A stretch of 64,000 nt of DNA from positions 3,968,001-4,032,000 of the forward strand of contig NZ_CP010849.1 in NCBI RefSeq assembly GCF_000931445.1, written 5' to 3'. Made by a program: the position numbers and the translations under genes. Every line of letters begins with the position of its first letter. Position 1 is the stretch's first letter. The DNA comes from Streptomyces cyaneogriseus subsp. noncyanogenus. GTDB taxonomy: Bacteria > Actinomycetota > Actinomycetes > Streptomycetales > Streptomycetaceae. A model generated the notes under the pieces. That model saw only the letters and a program-made list of their open reading frames with translations. It was not told the DNA's origin and did no database searches. Positions 60,838 through 64,000 of the stretch are shown piece after piece.

Positions 60838-61743
60838 TCAGTTCCAGTCGGCCGCCGCGCGTTGCAGCCGCTCATGGGCCCGCGCGATGTGCGGCAGCGC
60901 GAGGGTGCCCGTACGGACGACGAGGAAGTACGTCCGCAGCGGCGGCACCGCCGGCTCGTGGAGGGCGACGACATCACCACGCTCCAGGGCGTCGGCGCAC
61001 AGGTAGCGGGGCAGCACCGCGAGCCCCGCCCCGGCGGCCGCGCACGCCAGTACGGCCCGCAGGTCGGGGACGACGACGGTGCCCGGCCCGGCCGGGCGGG
61101 CGTCGAAGACGGAGGCCCAGTAACGGGAGACGAACGGCAGCGACTCGTGGACCTCGACCACGGGGACGTGATCCAGCGCGGGCGCACCGTTGCCGTCCAG
61201 CTTGCCGGCGCCGATCCGCTCCGCCCACGGCGGTGCCGCGACCAGGACGTGCTCCTCGTCGCAGAGTGTCGTCGCCGTGAACAGCCCGCCCCTGGGCCGG
61301 GCCGTGCTGATGGCGAGATCGTGGTGACCGGCGGCCAGCCCGTCCAGGATCTCCTCCGCGTCGCCGAACGAGGCGCGCAGGGTGTAGCCCTGTCCATCGG
61401 CACCGGTCAGCTCGGTGAGCGCGGGCAGCGCCCGCTCGGCGGTGAACTCGGGAGGACCGGCGAGGTGCAGCGTCCGTAAGGACGAGGTGTCGTCCAGGCC
61501 GGTCTCGACTATCTCCACCAAGGCGTCCAGATGCGGGGCGGCCTTGTGCGCGAGCTCGTCCCCGATCGTGGTCGGCGTCACCCCGCGGGCCTGCCGCAGA
61601 AAGAGCGGGCGGCCGAGCTGCCGTTCCAGCGAGCGGATCTGTGAGGTGACAGCCGGCTGGGACAGGCCGAGCAAGGCCGCGGCGCGGGTGAAAGAGCCGG
61701 CCCGGTGCACGGTCACGAAGGTGCGCAGCAAGGCCAGATCCAC
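60838..61743 (-). CDS. LysR family transcriptional regulator
   Basis: 301 residues. N-terminal HTH: MDLALLRTFVTVHRAGSFTR, AALLGLSQPAVTSQIRSLER and QLGRPLFLRQARGVTPTTIG. The effector domain follows (LAAGHHDLAISTARPRGGLF; VPDLRAVLACAAAGAGLAVL). GTG 61743 with AAGGGGGTTGTCAC is favoured over the longer frame to 61851. No divergent enzyme gene adjoins, so the target is unclear. Confidence 0.88.
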   Translation of the reverse strand: MDLALLRTFVTVHRAGSFTRAAALLGLSQPAVTSQIRSLERQLGRPLFLRQARGVTPTTIGDELAHKAAPHLDALVEIVETGLDDTSSLRTLHLAGPPEFTAERALPALTELTGADGQGYTLRASFGDAEEILDGLAAGHHDLAISTARPRGGLFTATTLCDEEHVLVAAPPWAERIGAGKLDGNGAPALDHVPVVEVHESLPFVSRYWASVFDARPAGPGTVVVPDLRAVLACAAAGAGLAVLPRYLCADALERGDVVALHEPAVPPLRTYFLVVRTGTLALPHIARAHERLQRAAADWN

Positions 61744-61889
61744 AGTGACAACCCCCTTGGGCCGTCTGTACCCGGCCCCCGGCATCGTCCAACTATAAAT
61801 ATGTCGATAGGTCTCTGTCGCTACCGTGATTGGACACTGACACAGAGTCAACTAGCCTTGTCTGCGCGGTTCTTCGCGCGCAGAACCGG

Positions 61890-61926
61890 GACGGTCCGAG
61901 CCACGAGGGGGGAGGCTCGGACCGTC
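61890..61926 (-). terminator. Terminator of the holin-like/PTP/lyase operon
   Basis: Perfect 13-bp stem (61890-61902 with 61914-61926) after the lyase stop on the minus strand. Confidence 0.7.
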
Positions 61927-61961
61927 CGTCTCAAGGCGCCGTACCCGCCCGATCAGTCGGC

Positions 61962-63170
61962 TCAGTCGGCGGACTCGTCCAGCGCCCGCAGCAGGTCCGC
62001 CAGCAGGTCCTCGGAGTCCTCCGCGCCGACCGAGAGGCGGATGAAGCCCTCCGGCACCGAGTCCCCGCCCCAGCGGCCGCGGCGCTCGGCCGTGGACCGT
62101 ACCCCGCCGAAGCTCGTCGCGTCGTCCACCAGCCGCAGCGCGTCGAGGAAACGGTCGGCACGCGCGCGCGTGGGCAGCGTGAAGGAGACCACGCACCCAT
62201 AACGCCGCATCTGCTGGGAGGCGATCTTGTGCGAGGGATCGTCGGGCAGCCCCGGGTAGCGCAGCCCGGAGACCTCGGGCCGTTCCCGGAGAGCCTCGGC
62301 GACCTTGAGCGCGGTGGCGTTCTGCCGTTCGACGCGCAGCTCCAGGGTGGCGATCGACCGGTGGGCCAGCCATGCCTCCATCGGTCCGGGAATCGCCCCG
62401 ACGATCTTGCGCCAGCGGCGTACGGCGGTCATGGCCTCGGCGTCGTGGCCGGTGACGTACCCCAGGAGGATGTCGCCGTGGCCGGTGAGTTGCTTGGTGC
62501 CGCTGGCCACGGAGAAGTCGGCGCCGAGCTCCAGCGGGCGCTGCCCGAGCGGGGACGCCAGCGTGTTGTCCACCGCGACGAGAGCGCCCCGCGTGTGGGC
62601 CGCTTCGGCGAGCCGCCGCACATCGCACACGTCCAGCCCCGGGTTGGACGGCGTCTCGATCCACAGCAGCTTGGCGCCGTCCAGGACGTCGAGCTGGGCG
62701 TCGCCCCCGGTCGGCGCGGTGCGCACCTCGACGCCGTACGCCTCCAACTGGGCGCGGACCAGGGGCAGCACCTGATAGCCGTCGGAAGGCAGGACGACCG
62801 CGTCCCCGGCGCGTAGCTGGGAGAAGAGCACCGACGAGATGGCCGCCATGCCCGAGGCGAACACGAGCGTCTCGACGTCGTCCCGCCCGGGCGCCTCCAG
62901 CTCGCCGATGGCGCGCTCCAGCAGGGTCCACGTCGGGTTCTCGTCGCGGCCGTAGGTGTACGGGCCGGTGGGGTCGCCCGGCAGATGGAAGTGCGCGGCG
63001 AAGACGGGGCCGGGCAGGGTCGGTTCGTGCTTCACCGGCTCCGGCAGCCCGGCCCGCACCGCGCGCGTGCCGTCACCGGTGCGGCCCGCGGCGTTCCCGC
63101 CGTCCGCCGCTCCGGAGTGCTGCCCCTGCTGTCGCGTACCGCCCCCGGTGTCAGTAGCAGAATCGTTCAT
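61962..63170 (-). CDS. Cystathionine gamma-lyase/synthase family PLP enzyme
   Basis: 402 residues. Fold-type I: YTYGRDENPTWTLLERAIGE, FASGMAAISSVLFSQLRAGD, WIETPSNPGLDVCDVRRLAE, VAVDNTLASPLGQRPLELGA and the PLP Lys in SGTKQLTGHGDILLGYVTG. It probably cleaves or forms cystathionine; sequence alone does not separate gamma-lyase, beta-lyase and gamma-synthase, though the family annotation in streptomycetes is usually gamma-lyase. The first 35 residues are Gly/Ser-rich and extra. It overlaps the phosphatase gene by 4 bp. Confidence 0.88.
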   Translation of the reverse strand: MNDSATDTGGGTRQQGQHSGAADGGNAAGRTGDGTRAVRAGLPEPVKHEPTLPGPVFAAHFHLPGDPTGPYTYGRDENPTWTLLERAIGELEAPGRDDVETLVFASGMAAISSVLFSQLRAGDAVVLPSDGYQVLPLVRAQLEAYGVEVRTAPTGGDAQLDVLDGAKLLWIETPSNPGLDVCDVRRLAEAAHTRGALVAVDNTLASPLGQRPLELGADFSVASGTKQLTGHGDILLGYVTGHDAEAMTAVRRWRKIVGAIPGPMEAWLAHRSIATLELRVERQNATALKVAEALRERPEVSGLRYPGLPDDPSHKIASQQMRRYGCVVSFTLPTRARADRFLDALRLVDDATSFGGVRSTAERRGRWGGDSVPEGFIRLSVGAEDSEDLLADLLRALDESAD

Positions 63171-63661
63171 GCCGCCCGTCCTTCCACGTGCTCGCGTACA
63201 GCGGCGAGCAGACCGGCGCTCGCCGCCTCCACCATCTCAAGGCACTCCTCGAAGCCGTCCATGCCCCCGTAGTACGGGTCGGGCACGTCGAGGTCACCGC
63301 CGTGGGCCGCGGGATCGTACGAGCGCAGCAGCCGTACCTTGGCCGCGTCCTGCTCGGTGGGCGCGAGACGGCGCAGCGCCCGGAGGTGACCGGCGTCGAG
63401 GGTGATGACCAGGTCCAGCCGGGAGAACCAGGACGGCTGGAACTGCCGGGCCGTGTGATCGAGGTCGTAGGCGTGGTCCGCCAGGACGGCCAGGGTGCGC
63501 GGGTCGGCGTCCTCCCCCTCGTGCCAGCCGCCGGTGCCGGCGCTGTCCACCTCCACCTCGTCCTCCAGCCCGGCCTCCGCGACACGCGCGCGGAAGACCG
63601 CCTCGGCCATCGGGGAGCGGCAGATGTTGCCGGTGCACACGAAACAGACGCGGTAGGTCAT
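63167..63661 (-). CDS. ptpA: Low-molecular-weight protein tyrosine phosphatase (PtpA-like)
   Basis: 164 residues. The P-loop is VCFVCTGNICRSPMAEAVFR (Cys-x5-Arg) and the general-acid Asp lies in LDVPDPYYGGMDGFEECLEM. It removes phosphate from protein Tyr; PtpA in Streptomyces influences secondary metabolism. ATG 63661 follows AAGGACTGAACCG. It overlaps the lyase by 4 bp and lies 4 bp after the upstream gene's stop, so all three are one operon. Confidence 0.92.
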   Translation of the reverse strand: MTYRVCFVCTGNICRSPMAEAVFRARVAEAGLEDEVEVDSAGTGGWHEGEDADPRTLAVLADHAYDLDHTARQFQPSWFSRLDLVITLDAGHLRALRRLAPTEQDAAKVRLLRSYDPAAHGGDLDVPDPYYGGMDGFEECLEMVEAASAGLLAAVREHVEGRAA

Positions 63662-63665
63662 CGGT

Positions 63666-64000
63666 TCAGTCCTTGTCGGGGAGGACCACGTTCAGGGCCC
63701 AGGAGACGACCGAGACGATCAGGCCGCCCAGGACCGCGGTCCAGAATCCCTCCACATGGAAGCTCAGGTCCAGTTTGTCGGCCAGCCACGAGGTGAGCAG
63801 CAGCATGAGCGCGTTCACCACCAGGGTGAACAGGCCGAGGGTCAGGACGAACAGGGGGAGCGTCAGCACCCTCACGACCGGCTTGACCAGAAGGTTGACC
63901 AGACCGAAGACGAGGGCGACGAGAATCAGCGTCCCGGCCTTCTTGCCGGTGCTGTCCCCGGTCAGGGTGATCTTGTCGAGCAGCCAGACGGCGACCGCGA
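63666..64000 (-). CDS. Phage holin family (PF04020-type) membrane protein, 5' end outside the window
   Basis: Open from the right edge (AVAVWLLDKITL...) to the stop at 63666, at least 111 residues. At least three membrane helices: TLILVALVFGLVNLLVKPVV, LPLFVLTLGLFTLVVNALML and FWTAVLGGLIVSVVSWALNV. This is the small chromosomal 'phage holin family' protein common in actinobacteria, not evidence of a phage. The internal ATG at 63875 is not the start. Confidence 0.85.
   Translation of the reverse strand, partial: AVAVWLLDKITLTGDSTGKKAGTLILVALVFGLVNLLVKPVVRVLTLPLFVLTLGLFTLVVNALMLLLTSWLADKLDLSFHVEGFWTAVLGGLIVSVVSWALNVVLPDKD

Noticed and set aside
63666..64000. Holin-like protein as a sign of prophage
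   Set aside because: This holin-family membrane protein is a normal actinobacterial chromosomal gene, here in an operon with a phosphatase and a PLP enzyme; no other phage gene is near.

Overview
The window is high-GC actinobacterial chromosome and almost certainly Streptomyces. The evidence is the origin-proximal gene order (gyrA-gyrB-dciA-recF-gnd-dnaN-oriC-dnaA-rpmH-rnpA-yidD-yidC-jag-rsmG-parA-parB, then trxA/trxB, sigM, murJ, pcnA, ino1, rpsF-ssb-rpsR-rplI and dnaB), a DnaA with a very long domain II, many GTG starts, a FemX-type gene, and many parS sites of the form GTTTCACGTGAAAC. The species cannot be named from the sequence alone.

Layout. 1-4.5 kb holds small accessory genes: a secreted protein cut by the left edge, a DLW-39-type peptide, a STAS anti-anti-sigma protein, a winged-helix regulator, a secreted ALF-repeat protein and tRNA-Ile(GAT), plus a degenerate second copy of the tRNA 3' half. 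4.6-14.5 kb, all on the minus strand, carries DUF3566-gyrA-gyrB-dciA-recF-gnd-dnaN. 14.5-15.7 kb is oriC, with about 17 DnaA-box-like 9-mers, followed by dnaA on the minus strand. From 18.3 kb the plus strand reads rpmH-rnpA-yidD-yidC-jag-rsmG-parA-parB. 25-35 kb (minus) has trxA/trxB, a SigM/anti-sigma pair, a pseudokinase, MurJ and a large membrane-anchored secreted protein. 35.8-48.4 kb has pcnA, an MFS transporter, ino1, a PadR regulator, a class A PBP, a membrane glycosyltransferase, an alanine-racemase-like protein and FemX. 48.7-53.9 kb has rpsF-ssb-rpsR-rplI, a MATE exporter and dnaB. 54-64 kb is a mixed metabolic and regulatory tail that ends in a holin-like membrane protein cut by the right edge.

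Main surprise. Five copies of a 42-bp sequence with a perfect 34-bp loxP core lie inside two genes: three in dnaA (16695-16896) and two in the MFS gene (37944-38067). Between the copies are 38-40 bp duplicates of nearby sequence. As I recall, the 42-mer is the Roche/454 Titanium paired-end linker, so I read these as library linkers left in the assembly, not biology. Removing them, and restoring 4 nt at the dnaA junction, gives a 643-aa DnaA and a 420-aa transporter with exact reading frames. Both genes are therefore probably intact in the organism.

Genuine biological points worth following: a cluster of DnaA-box-like sites just upstream of dnaB; 12 parS sites, all on the parAB side of oriC, several built into palindromic gene-end hairpins and three read in the same VSRET frame inside genes; a MITE-like element after femX; and a free-standing pseudokinase with a sugar-binding-like C-terminus next to MurJ. 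I found no CRISPR array, prophage or transposase gene and no obviously new multi-gene system.
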